Shown here: in pieces, positions 1-8,227 of the stretch
How the letters are laid out: the number at the start of each line of letters is the position of its first letter
How positions within the stretch are numbered: the stretch's first letter is position 1
From: Acidimicrobiales bacterium
GTDB taxonomy: Bacteria; Actinomycetota; Acidimicrobiia; Acidimicrobiales; JAUJNH01
Length of the DNA: 52,113 nucleotides
Reading direction: 5' to 3'
Assembly: GCA_030448245.1 (NCBI GenBank)
Contig: JAUJNH010000013.1
Span: 9,033-61,145, forward strand
Made by a program: the position numbers and the translations under genes
The notes under the pieces: generated by a model
The model's database searches: none
What the model saw: only the letters and a program-made list of their open reading frames with translations
Told to the model about the DNA's origin: nothing

Positions 1-11
1 GATCGAGCGGC

Positions 12-1133
12 TCAGGCGGGGGCGGGCGCCTCGACCGGGGCGTGGCCGTCGCCTGGGGGCAGCCCGGGATCAGGGGGCGGGTGCTCGGCCTCGTCGGAAT
101 CGGGCTCCGGGTCGGGAGAGCGGAGGGCGCCGGTGACGGCCACGAAGACCGCCGCCAGCGGCACGGCGAGGAACGTGCCGGCGATCCCGGCCAGCGTGGC
201 CCCGGCGGCGATCGAGAGCAGGATCACCAGCGGGTGCAGCTGCATCGACCGGCCGTAGACGTAGGGGGCCAGGAGGTCGCTGTCGAGCTGCTGCACGACC
301 AGGGCCACCACGGCGATGATGAGCGCCTCTTTGGGCCCGGCGGTGACCAGGGTGACGAGCACGGCCACCACGCCGCTCAGGGCGGCACCGACCACGGGGA
401 CGAAGGCCCCGACGAAGGTGAGGAGCAGCACGGGGATGGCGAGGCGGCCGCCGACGAGGGCGATGGCGATGGCGATGATCGCCCCTTCGAGGGCTCCGAG
501 CGCCGCCGCGCCCCGCAGGTAGCCGCCCAGGGCCCGCCGGGCCGCCCGCCCAGCGCGCTGTGCCTTGCCCCGCTGGGCCTCGGGCAGCCGTCGCAGCGCC
601 GCCCGCTCCAGCTTCGGCCCGTCCTTCACCAGGAAGAACGACGAGACGAGGGCGAGCAGGGTGCCGGCCAGCACCTCGACGATCGCGACGGCCGGGGCGA
701 TCAGGCCGGGACCGGCCCTGCGCAGCGAGCCGCCGGCCTGCTCGCGGAACTCGTCGATCTGGGCCTGCTCGAGGCTGAGGGGCCCGGTCACCAGCCAGCG
801 CTGCACGTCGTCGACGCCCTTGGTGACGGTCGGTCCCAGCTCCTTCACCTCGTCGGCCAGCGGGCGGGCCACGAGCGTGCCGATGCCGCCCAGGAGGGCG
901 AAGAAGCCGAGGAACGTGACGAGCGTGGCCAGTCCGGCCGGCAGGCCGCGCTGCTCGAGGAAGCGGGCCGGGGGCCGCAGGGCCGTGGCCAGCAGCAGCG
1001 CAGCGAAGACGGGCAGCACGACGAGGCGCAGCCGGGCCAGCAGCAGCACCGTGGCCAGGATCGCGGCGCTCACCACGAGCAGGCGCCAGGACCATGCAGC
1101 GGCGGTGTCGAGAGATCGGGGGGGAGCGGCCAC
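12..1133 (-). CDS. AI-2E family transporter (PerM-like membrane protein)
   Basis: This is a 373-residue polytopic membrane protein of the AI-2E transporter/PerM family, whose members are proposed exporters or ion-coupled transporters; the substrate cannot be told here. The visible pattern is two N-terminal hydrophobic helices, a soluble stretch around residues 85-150, and then a hydrophobic C-terminal half with the family-typical segment LLLTFVGAFVPVVGAALSG and a further block LLAPYVYGRSMQLHPLVIL. The last 30 residues are Pro/Asp-rich and probably cytoplasmic. I chose GTG at 1133 because translation becomes protein-like there; the open frame runs much further upstream but only as a shadow of the neighbouring permease gene. 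It lies 59 bp downstream of the metal ABC permease on the same strand, so co-transcription is possible. The family call is firm, the function is not. Confidence 0.85.
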   Translation of the reverse strand: MAAPPRSLDTAAAWSWRLLVVSAAILATVLLLARLRLVVLPVFAALLLATALRPPARFLEQRGLPAGLATLVTFLGFFALLGGIGTLVARPLADEVKELGPTVTKGVDDVQRWLVTGPLSLEQAQIDEFREQAGGSLRRAGPGLIAPAVAIVEVLAGTLLALVSSFFLVKDGPKLERAALRRLPEAQRGKAQRAGRAARRALGGYLRGAAALGALEGAIIAIAIALVGGRLAIPVLLLTFVGAFVPVVGAALSGVVAVLVTLVTAGPKEALIIAVVALVVQQLDSDLLAPYVYGRSMQLHPLVILLSIAAGATLAGIAGTFLAVPLAAVFVAVTGALRSPDPEPDSDEAEHPPPDPGLPPGDGHAPVEAPAPA

Positions 1134-1192
1134 GACCGCAGCCCTACCCGGAGACGACCACAACCCACCCGGGTGGCGGCGGCGCCGCAGGA

Positions 1193-2089
1193 TCAGGGCT
1201 TCGAGAGCGTGAGCCCGGGTGGCTGCGGCAGGGGTGCGGCCCGGGGCTGGCGCCGCTCCCGTTGGGCCGTGGCCGCGTAGGTGACCAGGAAGGCGGCCGT
1301 CCCGACGAGGACGATCGTGGCGCCCGAGGAGACGTCGGCGAAGTAGCTGGCGTACATCCCGATCCCGCCGGCGGCCGCCCCGATGAGCGTCGAGAGCCAC
1401 AGCATCGTGCTGAACGAGCTGGTGAGCAGCCTGGCCACCACCGCCGGGATCACGAGGGTGGCGGCGATCAGGGTGACCCCCAGGACGTTCATGCAGGCGA
1501 GGATGGCGGCGGCCAACAGCACCATGAGCAGCGTGTCGGCCCGGCCGGTGCTGATCCCCGAGGCGTGGGCCACCTCCGGGTCGAAGGTCGTGAACAGCAG
1601 GGCTCGGTAGCGCAGGAACACGGTGGCGCCGACGAGCGCGCAGGTGCCGGCGACGATCAGCACGTCGGCTGGCGACACGCCCAGGATCGACCCGAAGAGC
1701 AGGGCCTCGGTGCTCTTGCCCGACTGCGGGAGGCGGTTCTTGAGCGCGATGCCAAGGGCGAACGAGGCGGTGGTGACGACGCCGATGGCCGCGTCCGCCC
1801 CGATCGCCCGGCGGCGGGTGACCCGGCCGATGGCCAGGGCCGACACCAGCCCCCAGGCGCCCGCCGCCACGAAGTAGCTCACGCCGGCCACGGCGCCGAG
1901 GGCGGCGCCGCCGAAGATGGCGTGCGACAGCCCGTGGCCGATGTAGCTCATCGACCTGAGGGTGACGTACACGCCCAGCAGCCCGCACAGCCCACCGGCC
2001 AGCACGGCCACCACCATCCCGTTGCGCACGAACCCGTAGCGGAACGGCTCGAGGAGGTCGGCAGCCACCAGGGCAGCGACCAGGTTCAC
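1193..2089 (-). CDS. metal (Zn/Mn-type) ABC transporter permease
   Basis: This 298-residue integral membrane subunit belongs to the ABC-3 family of zinc/manganese importers. About eight hydrophobic segments are visible, with the conserved family stretch LRSMSYIGHGLSHAIFGGAA near residues 45-65, followed by the cytoplasmic coupling region and helices such as VLGVTLIAATLVIPAVVARL. The start is GTG at 2089; it overlaps the stop of the upstream ATPase gene by 4 bp (GTGA), implying translational coupling. Together with the ATPase and the lipoprotein it forms a complete importer. The C-terminal 25 residues are Arg/Pro-rich and unlikely to span the membrane. Sequence alone does not separate zinc from manganese. 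Confidence 0.92.
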   Translation of the reverse strand: MNLVAALVAADLLEPFRYGFVRNGMVVAVLAGGLCGLLGVYVTLRSMSYIGHGLSHAIFGGAALGAVAGVSYFVAAGAWGLVSALAIGRVTRRRAIGADAAIGVVTTASFALGIALKNRLPQSGKSTEALLFGSILGVSPADVLIVAGTCALVGATVFLRYRALLFTTFDPEVAHASGISTGRADTLLMVLLAAAILACMNVLGVTLIAATLVIPAVVARLLTSSFSTMLWLSTLIGAAAGGIGMYASYFADVSSGATIVLVGTAAFLVTYAATAQRERRQPRAAPLPQPPGLTLSKP

Positions 2090-2886
2090 GCCGACCCCCG
2101 ATCCCGGCCCCAGCCCAGCGCGCCCCGGGTGCTGCGGTCGACGACGAGGGGCAGCCCCATGTGGTCGAGCACCTCCAGCGGCGCCCCGAAGGTCCGCTCG
2201 AGGACAGGAGGGACCAGGACGTCGTGGGGGCGCCCGCGAGCGAGGATGGTGCGGTTCAGGCAGATCAGGTCGGGCAGGTGGGCGGCCATGCCGTTGAGGT
2301 CGTGGGTGGTGAGCAGCACCGTGGTGCCGTCGCCGTGCACCTCGGCCAAGAGGTGGAGGATCTCGTGGCGGGTGCGGATGTCGACACCGGAGGTGGGCTC
2401 GTCGAGCAGCAGCAGCGGCGGCGAGTCCAGCAGGGCCCGGGCCAGGAACACCCGTTGCTGCTGGCCCCCCGACAGGTCCCGGATGTGGCGCCGGCCCAGC
2501 CCGACCATGCCCAGCCGCTCCAGCAGGGCGGCCACGTCCCGCCGCTCACCGGCTGAGGCCCACGGGAGCCGGCGGCCCTGGCGGGCCATCAGCACGACCT
2601 GCTCGACCGTGACCGGGAACGACCAGCTGACCGAGTCGACCTGGGGCACGTAGCCGATGCGCACGCCGGTTCCCCGGGTGGCCGAGCCGGCCACCGGCCG
2701 GACCGTCCCGAGGATCCCCTTCAGCAGCGTGGTCTTGCCCGAGCCGGACGGGCCGACCACCCCGACCAGCTGGCCCGGCTGCAGTGTGAGGTCGACGTCG
2801 ACCACCACCGGCGACCGGCCGTAGGCGAACGTGGCCCGCTCGAGCCGGACCAGGGCGCCACCGCCCTCGACGCCGGTGCCGGTCAC
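2086..2886 (-). CDS. metal ABC transporter ATP-binding protein
   Basis: This 266-residue ABC ATPase powers the adjacent metal permease from the cytoplasmic face. Walker A is GPSGSGKTT near residue 45, the signature is LSGGQQQR near residue 140, and Walker B is LLLLDEPTSGVD just after; the switch His is in LLTTHDLNGM. All nucleotide-binding elements are intact. It overlaps the substrate-binding lipoprotein gene upstream (4 bp) and the permease gene downstream (4 bp), so the three are translated as a coupled unit. The order binding protein, ATPase, permease is typical of zinc/manganese importers. Confidence 0.93.
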   Translation of the reverse strand: MTGTGVEGGGALVRLERATFAYGRSPVVVDVDLTLQPGQLVGVVGPSGSGKTTLLKGILGTVRPVAGSATRGTGVRIGYVPQVDSVSWSFPVTVEQVVLMARQGRRLPWASAGERRDVAALLERLGMVGLGRRHIRDLSGGQQQRVFLARALLDSPPLLLLDEPTSGVDIRTRHEILHLLAEVHGDGTTVLLTTHDLNGMAAHLPDLICLNRTILARGRPHDVLVPPVLERTFGAPLEVLDHMGLPLVVDRSTRGALGWGRDRGSA

Positions 2887-3896
2887 TGCCGGTACGACGC
2901 CTGGGTCGGGACCACGTCGCTCACGTCCAGCGCCTCGAGCGCCGCCGGGTCGCCGCCGAGGCTGCGGACCATGGTGACGAAGTCGAGCTGCAGGAGGCCG
3001 AGCAGGCTGTGGCCGGGATCGCCCGGCTCGCCGGGCAGGTCGTCGTCCCGCAGCTCGTCGACGTAGCGGACGCCGGCCTCGATGCCGATGCGCTCGAGCA
3101 CCGGGCTCGGGAACACCTCCGACCCGAAGATGGCGGGCACGCCCTCGCTGCGCACCTGGTCGATGAGCGCAGCCACCTCGCGAGGCGTCGGGTCCTCGAA
3201 GTCGGACACCTGGATGGCGCCGATGACGGTCCAGCCGTACTCCCGGGCGAAGTAGGCGTAGGCGTCGTGGTAGGTCAGCAGCTTGCGTCGCTCAGCCGGC
3301 AGCGTGGCCGTGGCGGCGCGCAGTGCCGTGCCGAGGGCGTCCACCCTGGCCAGGTAGCGGTCAGTCCGCTCCCGGTAGCCGGCAGCGCCGGCCGGGTCGA
3401 GCCGGGCCAGGGTGTCGCGCACGATCTCGGCGTACCGGCGGACCATCGGCGGGTTCGTCCACAGGTGCGGGTTGGGCTTGCCGCCCTCCCTCGGGAACGA
3501 GAAGTCGTAGATCTCCTCGGCCGGGGCCAGGGCCAGGCGGCCCAGCTCCACCGTCTCGCTCCCCGGCCGCCGGCTGCGGGCGGCCAGGTCGCCGATCGGG
3601 TCCTCGAGCTGCAGGCCGTTCAGGAACAGCACATCCGCCTCGGCCAGCACCTTGGCGGCGCTCGGCGGTGGCTCGAACGTGTGCGAGTTGGTGCCCTCCG
3701 GCACGATCCCGGCGACCGTGGCCCGGTCGCCGGCCACGTTGGCCACGATCGAGGTCAGCGGCGAGACGGTGGTGACGACGCGGATCTGCCCGCTGCGGGA
3801 GGCGGCAGTCCCGCCCTGTTCGGCGGCGCAGCCGGCGACCCCTGCGACGAGGACGAAGGGGAGCAGGAGCCTGGAGAGCCGCCGGGGGTACACCAC
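2883..3896 (-). CDS. metal ABC transporter substrate-binding lipoprotein (ZnuA/TroA-like)
   Basis: This 337-residue extracytoplasmic protein of the cluster A-1 (ZnuA/TroA) family captures Zn2+ or Mn2+ for the importer encoded just downstream. The N-terminus is a lipoprotein signal peptide with lipobox VAGC near residue 23, so the mature protein is membrane-anchored. Family landmarks are a metal-ligand His in GTNSHTFEP, a second in NPHLWTNPP, a third in TYHDAYAYFAREYGW, and a C-terminal acidic ligand in the IFGSEVFPSP region. It lacks the long His/Asp-rich loop of many ZnuA proteins. The gene opens with GTG at 3896 (GTG GTG TAC), 9 nt after a TAGCCT -10 box, so its transcript is probably leaderless. 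The operator described at 3906-3928 should control the operon. Confidence 0.92.
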   Translation of the reverse strand: MVYPRRLSRLLLPFVLVAGVAGCAAEQGGTAASRSGQIRVVTTVSPLTSIVANVAGDRATVAGIVPEGTNSHTFEPPPSAAKVLAEADVLFLNGLQLEDPIGDLAARSRRPGSETVELGRLALAPAEEIYDFSFPREGGKPNPHLWTNPPMVRRYAEIVRDTLARLDPAGAAGYRERTDRYLARVDALGTALRAATATLPAERRKLLTYHDAYAYFAREYGWTVIGAIQVSDFEDPTPREVAALIDQVRSEGVPAIFGSEVFPSPVLERIGIEAGVRYVDELRDDDLPGEPGDPGHSLLGLLQLDFVTMVRSLGGDPAALEALDVSDVVPTQASYRQ

Positions 3897-3905
3897 GCAG
3901 CCGCG

Positions 3906-3928
3906 AGGCTATTGCAATCAGATCGCAA
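3906..3928 (-). promoter_or_regulatory. promoter and palindromic operator of the metal ABC operon
   Basis: Read on the minus strand there is a 17-bp dyad TTGCGATCTGATTGCAA (3928 to 3912; 7-3-7 arms, one mismatch) that runs directly into a -10 hexamer TAGCCT (3911 to 3906), 9 nt before the GTG start. A dyad filling the -35/-10 spacer of a metal importer is what a Zur-, Mur- or MntR-type metalloregulator operator would look like. No such regulator gene lies nearby, so its identity is open. Confidence 0.6.
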
Positions 3929-3960
3929 CAGTGAAGCACGGGCCGGAGGTGGCCCGCTGG

Positions 3961-4197
3961 TCAGCGGGGTTGCGGTGCCGGAGGGTGCAGGAGCCCCAGC
4001 GCGGTGGCCAGGCCGAACGCGGCCACCAGGCCAGCAGCCAGGGCGACGGGCAGGGCCAGGGGCCCGGCTGGAGCCTTGAGGAACGAGGCGGCGACGGCGG
4101 CGGTCGCGCCGACCGGCGCGGCGACCATCGCGCCCGTCCGCCAGGCGAGCACCGAGACGAGGCACAGCCCCGACAGCACCAGCAGCATCGTCGTCAC
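3961..4197 (-). CDS. small hydrophobic protein, function unknown
   Basis: This is a 78-residue protein with two to three predicted membrane segments (TTMLLVLSGLCLVSVLAW, then an Ala-rich stretch and LALPVALAAGLVAAFGLATA). I do not recognise a family. GTG at 4197 is chosen over an upstream ATG at 4239 because a strong ribosome-binding site, AAGGAGG, sits 6-8 nt before it. It precedes the metal ABC operon on the same strand, but that operon has its own promoter in the 64-bp gap. Small size, a clean SD and hydrophobic character support a real gene; the function is unknown. Confidence 0.55.
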   Translation of the reverse strand: MTTMLLVLSGLCLVSVLAWRTGAMVAAPVGATAAVAASFLKAPAGPLALPVALAAGLVAAFGLATALGLLHPPAPQPR

Positions 4198-4422
4198 CGC
4201 CCACCTCCTTCTCGAGTCGCCGCATCTCTCGGCAGGCATCCGACTGATCTGACGCCTTGAACGCCAGTTTCGTTCCGGATGTTCCCATCACCACCCCGAA
4301 TTGTTCCGCCACGGGTGTCGCGGAGCCGAGCCCTGCGGTGACGGATCGGCTGCCGGCTCCGACCGCTCCTTCACCCGCGACCTGACCGAGCCGTTCGGCC
4401 CGGACGGCCTCCCCGCCGGCCG

Positions 4423-4428
4423 TAGCGT
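4423..4428 (+). promoter_or_regulatory. -10 box for leaderless cupin transcript
   Basis: TAGCGT lies 6 nt upstream of the ATG at 4435 and there is no Shine-Dalgarno sequence between them, so transcription probably starts at or next to the initiation codon. Confidence 0.45.
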
Positions 4429-4434
4429 GCGGGC

Positions 4435-4809
4435 ATGGGCACCGACCCGATCGACCTTGCCGCCGCGCTCGCCTCGTTCACCGACACTTGGTCTCCGCGC
4501 ACGGTGGCCACGGTCAACGAGTACGACGTCCGAGTCGTCAGGGCTCATGGTGAGTTCACCGAGCATGCCCATCCCGACACCGACGAGCTCTTCCTCGTGC
4601 TCGAGGGCGAGCTGACGATCCGCCTCGAGGGGGGAGACGTCGTGCTCGGCCCGGGCCAGGCCTACGTCGTGCCGAAGGGGGTGCGGCACCAGCCCGCCTC
4701 GGCGAGCGGGGCGCAGCTCCTGCTCTTCGAACCCAGCCAGACGGTCAACACCGGTGACACCCCGAGCGAGCTGACGGCGGACCGCCGCCCGGCGGGCCGG
4801 GCCGGCTAG
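4435..4809 (+). CDS. cupin domain protein
   Basis: This 124-residue single-domain cupin has conserved motif 1 visible as HAHPDTDELFLVLEG (two His and a Glu that normally bind a divalent metal) and motif 2 as the GPGQAYVVPKGVRHQP segment with its terminal His. Small cupins of this type act as metal-dependent isomerases, dioxygenases or ligand sensors; the substrate is unknown. The ATG is preceded by TAGCGT at 6 nt, suggesting a leaderless mRNA. Its stop codon shares the tetranucleotide CTAG with the stop of the convergent cystathionine gene (tail-to-tail overlap of 4 bp), leaving no room for a separate terminator. Confidence 0.85.
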   Translation: MGTDPIDLAAALASFTDTWSPRTVATVNEYDVRVVRAHGEFTEHAHPDTDELFLVLEGELTIRLEGGDVVLGPGQAYVVPKGVRHQPASASGAQLLLFEPSQTVNTGDTPSELTADRRPAGRAG

Positions 4810-5939
4810 GCCAGCGCCTGGCTGAGGTCGGCGACGAGGTCGGACGCCGCCTCGATGCCCACGCTGAGGCGGACCAGGTTCGACGGCACCTCGTTGGTGG
4901 TGCCCGCCACCGAGGCGTGGGTCATGCGGCCGGGGTGCTCGATCAGGCTCTCGACCGCTCCGAGGCTCTCGGCCAGGGTGAAGACCTCGGTGCGCCGGCA
5001 GACCTCGAGGGCCGCCGCCTCACCGCCCTTCACCGTGAACGACACCATCCCGCCGAAGCCCCGCATCTGGCGGGCCGCGACCGCGTGGCCGGGTGCATCC
5101 GGCAGCCCCGGCCACAGGACCCGGTCGACCGCCGGGTGCCCGTCGAGGAGCCCGACCACGGCGGCGGCGTTGGCGCAGTGCCGGTCCATGCGCACGGCGA
5201 GCGTCTTGGCCCCCCGCTGCACCAGGAAGCAGTCCATCGGTCCCGGCACGGCCCCCACCGCGTTCTGCAGAAAGGCGAGACGGGTGGCCAGGGCCTCGTT
5301 GCTGGTGGCCACGAACCCCCCGACCACGTCGCTGTGGCCGCCGAGGTACTTGGTGGTGGAGTGCACGGCGAGATCGGCGCCCAGGGTGAGCGGCCGTTGC
5401 AGCGCCGGCGTGGCGAAGGTGCTGTCGACCGCCACCAGCACGCCGGCTCCGGCCGCCACCGCCGCCACCCCTTCGATGTCGACGATCCGGAGCAGCGGGT
5501 TGGTGGGCGTCTCGACCCACACCAGGCGCGTGGTGGGGCGCAGCGCGCCGCGGACGGCGTCGAGGTCGGTGAGGTCGACGGTCTCGACCTCGAGGCCCGC
5601 CGGGGCGTGCACCCGCAGGGCCAGCCGGATGGTGCCGCCGTAGGCGTCGTCGGGCAGGAGGACGTGGTCGCCGGGCGAGAGGAGGCGCAGCACGGCGTCG
5701 GTCGCAGCCAGGCCACTGGAAAAGGCGTGGCCGTACGCCGCACCCTCGAGGGCGGCCAGGTGGCGCTCCAGGGCCAGCCGGCTGGGGTTCTGCGTGCGCG
5801 AGTACTCGAAGCCGGCGTGCTGGCCCACCTCGGGCTGCACGTAGGTGGACGTGAGGTAGACGGGGGTCACCACCGCCCCGGTGGCGGGCTCCGGGCCCAC
5901 CCCGGCGTGCACGCACTCGGTCTCAAAGGCGCGGCTCAC
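4806..5939 (-). CDS. metB: cystathionine gamma-synthase/gamma-lyase family PLP enzyme
   Basis: This 377-residue enzyme of the Cys/Met metabolism PLP family makes or cleaves cystathionine in the transsulfuration pathway. The PLP-binding lysine is in HSTTKYLGGHSD near residue 197; the cofactor-stacking region SSGLAATDAVLRLL and the aspartate in LVAVDSTFATP are also present. Length fits the family. Its start overlaps the stop of the cystathionine beta-synthase gene by 4 bp, so the two are translationally coupled. With beta-synthase next door, the pair most likely runs reverse transsulfuration (homocysteine to cysteine), in which case gamma-lyase activity is relevant. Synthase and lyase cannot be told apart from sequence here. 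Confidence 0.9.
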   Translation of the reverse strand: MSRAFETECVHAGVGPEPATGAVVTPVYLTSTYVQPEVGQHAGFEYSRTQNPSRLALERHLAALEGAAYGHAFSSGLAATDAVLRLLSPGDHVLLPDDAYGGTIRLALRVHAPAGLEVETVDLTDLDAVRGALRPTTRLVWVETPTNPLLRIVDIEGVAAVAAGAGVLVAVDSTFATPALQRPLTLGADLAVHSTTKYLGGHSDVVGGFVATSNEALATRLAFLQNAVGAVPGPMDCFLVQRGAKTLAVRMDRHCANAAAVVGLLDGHPAVDRVLWPGLPDAPGHAVAARQMRGFGGMVSFTVKGGEAAALEVCRRTEVFTLAESLGAVESLIEHPGRMTHASVAGTTNEVPSNLVRLSVGIEAASDLVADLSQALA

Positions 5940-7597
5940 CGGGTGCCCGACCCCAGGTAGGCGAGCACGTCGGTGCGGGTGACGACGCCCACGGGGTGGC
6001 CCCGGTCGAGCACGAGCAGGGCTGGGGCCGACTCCAGGGCGGCCACCGCGTCGGTGACCGGCTCGCCGACGCCGATGGCGGGCAGCGGGGGCGACAGCAC
6101 CTCGCCCACGGGCCGGTCGAGCGACGAAGCGTCCGCCATCACCCGCTCGAGGAGCGCCCGCTCGGTGACCGAGCCCACCACCTCGCCCAGCACCACCGGC
6201 GGCTCGTGCTTGACCACCGGCAGCTGGCTGACGCCGTACTCGCGCAGGATGTTGATGGCGGTGCGGACCGCCTCTTCAGGGTGGGTGTGCACGAGCCGCG
6301 GCAGGTTCGGGTCGCGGGCCTCCAGCAGGTCGCCGACCGTCGCCCCCACGGCCCGGAGGAAGCCGTGGTCGGCCATCCAGCCGTCGTCGTAGAGCTTCGA
6401 CAGGTACCCGCGCCCCGAGTCGGGGATGTGCACGACGATGACGTCGTCCGGGCCCAGCTCGGCGCCCACGGTGAGGGCGGCGGCCACGGCCGTCCCGCCG
6501 CTGCCCCCGAGCAGCAGGCCCTCCTCGCGGGTCACCCGGCGAGCGGTGCCGAAGCTGACGGCGTCGCTGATCGGGATGATCCGGTCGACCACCGACGGGT
6601 CGTAGGTGCCAGGCCAGAAGTCCTCGCCGATGCCCTCGACCAGGTAGGGCCGGCCGGTGCCCCCCGAGTACACGCTGCCCTCGGGGTCGGCCCCGACCAC
6701 CTGCACCGACGGCTTCACCCGCTTGAGGAACCGGCCGACGCCGCTGATGGTGCCGCCCGTGCCGACACCGGCCACGAAGTGGGTGATGCGCCCCCGCGTC
6801 TGCTGCCAGATCTCCGGTGCCGTCGTCTCCTCCTGGGCTCGCGGGTTCTCGGGGTTGTGGTACTGGTCCGGCTTCCAGCCGCCGGGGATCTCGCGGGCCA
6901 GGCGGTCGCTGACCGAGTAGTAGCTGTCGGGGTGGTCGGGGTCTACGGCGGTGGGGCAGACGATGACCTCGGCGCCGTAGGCCCGCAGCAGGGCGATCTT
7001 GTCGGGGGCCACCTTGTCGGGGCACACGAACGTGCACCGGTAGCCCCTGCGGGCGGCGACGATGGCCAGGCCGACGCCGGTGTTCCCGCTGGTCGGCTCG
7101 ACGATCGTGCCGCCCGGCTGCAGGCGCCCGTCCCGCTCGGCCGCCTCGACCATGGCCAGGGCGGGACGGTCCTTCGCCGACCCGCCCGGGTTGAACGTCT
7201 CCAGCTTGGCCAGCAGGTGGCACTCGAGGTCGCGAGCCGTGCGGTCGAGCCGGAGCAGCGGCGTGCGCCCGATCAGGTCGAGGAGGCTGTCGGCCGCCTC
7301 CATCGGCTCGCCGGGATCGGCGAGGGGGCGGACCTCGATGCCCGCCAGCCGGAGGTCGGCCGCATCGGCGCCGTCGGTCAGCAGCTCGACCGGCAGCCCG
7401 GCCCGGTGCAGGCCGACCGCCAGCGTGGTGGCCGGGCCCTCGGCCCCGGTGACGCCGACGACCCGAGGGAGGTGGGCCCGGAGGTCGGCGATCATCGGCA
7501 CGGGATCGGCATCGGCGCCGACGCGGAGGGTGCGGCGCGCCCTCGCCGCTATGCGTTCGGGGACCGGTTCGTCACCCACGACGACCAGGACGTCCAT
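5936..7597 (-). CDS. cbs: cystathionine beta-synthase with CBS-domain pair and N-terminal extension
   Basis: This 553-residue PLP enzyme condenses serine and homocysteine. Three regions are visible. Residues 1-98 form an extension of alternating hydrophobic strands and helices (VVGVTGAEGPATTLAVGL) not normally found in bacterial homologues. Residues about 100-415 form the fold-type II catalytic domain, with the PLP lysine in NPGGSAKDRPAL, the substrate loop PTSGNTGVGLA and the glycine-rich GVGTGGTISGVG. Residues about 425-550 form a tandem CBS (Bateman) module that usually binds adenosyl ligands. An internal ATG at residue 99 would give a standard-length protein, so the upstream start is not certain. 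It is coupled to the gamma-synthase/lyase gene by a 4-bp overlap. The 223 bp between this gene and the BlaI gene show no convincing gene. Confidence 0.9.
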   Translation of the reverse strand: MDVLVVVGDEPVPERIAARARRTLRVGADADPVPMIADLRAHLPRVVGVTGAEGPATTLAVGLHRAGLPVELLTDGADAADLRLAGIEVRPLADPGEPMEAADSLLDLIGRTPLLRLDRTARDLECHLLAKLETFNPGGSAKDRPALAMVEAAERDGRLQPGGTIVEPTSGNTGVGLAIVAARRGYRCTFVCPDKVAPDKIALLRAYGAEVIVCPTAVDPDHPDSYYSVSDRLAREIPGGWKPDQYHNPENPRAQEETTAPEIWQQTRGRITHFVAGVGTGGTISGVGRFLKRVKPSVQVVGADPEGSVYSGGTGRPYLVEGIGEDFWPGTYDPSVVDRIIPISDAVSFGTARRVTREEGLLLGGSGGTAVAAALTVGAELGPDDVIVVHIPDSGRGYLSKLYDDGWMADHGFLRAVGATVGDLLEARDPNLPRLVHTHPEEAVRTAINILREYGVSQLPVVKHEPPVVLGEVVGSVTERALLERVMADASSLDRPVGEVLSPPLPAIGVGEPVTDAVAALESAPALLVLDRGHPVGVVTRTDVLAYLGSGTR

Positions 7598-7820
7598 GGC
7601 AGCGGTCTACACCCGGCGGGCGAGGAGCGGCAGGCCCATCGACCTCCGGTCGGGGCGGTCGAGCCACACCGCCCGCCGAAGGATCGCCCCGCAGGACCCC
7701 AGCACGCCGATGCCCTGCACCCGCGCCGGATGCCAGCGCGCCATGACACCCCGGCCTGCGCCCTCGACCCTTGCGGACCCGGCCCGGCTGAGGCGCCGAC
7801 GCAGGCGCTGGTGGCAGGGC

Positions 7821-8186
7821 TCATGGGTCGGGCGCCTCGGCGAGGGCGGCTCGCAGGGCGCCCCGGTCGGCCTCGTCGAGCTGGGCGGCAAGGTCGGCCA
7901 GGGCGTCGGCCCGTGACGAGGAGTGGGCCAGCAGCTCGAGGATGCGGGTGACGGTCAGGGCCGGGCTCATCAGGACCGGGCGGTAGGCGTGGCCCCGGCC
8001 CCGGGGTTCGCGTGACACCAAGCCCTTCGCGTGAAGGCGGGACAGGATCGTCAGCACCGTGGTGTACGCGAGGTCGGCGCTGGTCGCGTCCCGCACCTCG
8101 GCAGGTGTGCACGCGGTCCCCGAGGACCACAGGTGGGCCAGGACGGCCTGCTCGAGCGCACCCTTCGGACGCCGGTCGGAAGCCAC
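7821..8186 (-). CDS. BlaI/MecI/CopY family transcriptional repressor
   Basis: This 121-residue winged-helix repressor of the BlaI/MecI family has the N-terminal recognition region LEQAVLAHLWSSG, then TPAEVRDATSADLAYTTVLTILSRLHAKGLV (quoted here in two parts of one helix-turn-helix region), and then a basic wing REPRGRGHAYRP. The C-terminal 45 residues are helical and fit the dimerisation arm. BlaI repressors are usually cleaved by a membrane M56 peptidase, but none is next to it. The gene starts with GTG 8 nt after a TAGGAA element and is divergent from an M23 peptidase gene only 41 bp away, so shared control of the two is likely. Confidence 0.88.
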   Translation of the reverse strand: MASDRRPKGALEQAVLAHLWSSGTACTPAEVRDATSADLAYTTVLTILSRLHAKGLVSREPRGRGHAYRPVLMSPALTVTRILELLAHSSSRADALADLAAQLDEADRGALRAALAEAPDP

Positions 8187-8194
8187 CGGTGTGG

Positions 8195-8220
8195 TTCCTA
8201 CATCATGTCGTGGCTATCGT
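8195..8220. promoter_or_regulatory. divergent promoters with BlaI-like dyad
   Basis: The 41 bp between the BlaI-type gene and the M23 gene holds a perfect short dyad, ACATCATGT (8200-8208), resembling the TACA/TGTA half-sites of BlaI operators. On the plus strand TATCGT (8215-8220) sits 7 nt before the M23 ATG. On the minus strand TAGGAA (8200 to 8195) sits 8 nt before the repressor GTG. Both transcripts look leaderless, and the dyad would block both. Confidence 0.45.
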
Positions 8221-8227
8221 GCGACCG

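Noticed and set aside
4806..4809. Shared CTAG stop overlap of the cupin and cystathionine genes as a regulatory signal
   Set aside because: Two convergent TAG stops naturally form CTAG; no hairpin or further structure supports a special role.
7598..7820. Small minus-strand ORF (about 45 residues from an ATG near 7743) between cbs and the BlaI gene
   Set aside because: No SD, no leaderless -10 and no recognisable domain; codon pattern is not convincing.
5996..7951. Very long plus-strand open frame opposite cystathionine beta-synthase
   Set aside because: Its translation is His/Gly/Arg/Gln-rich without domain pattern, as expected for a shadow frame in high-GC DNA.
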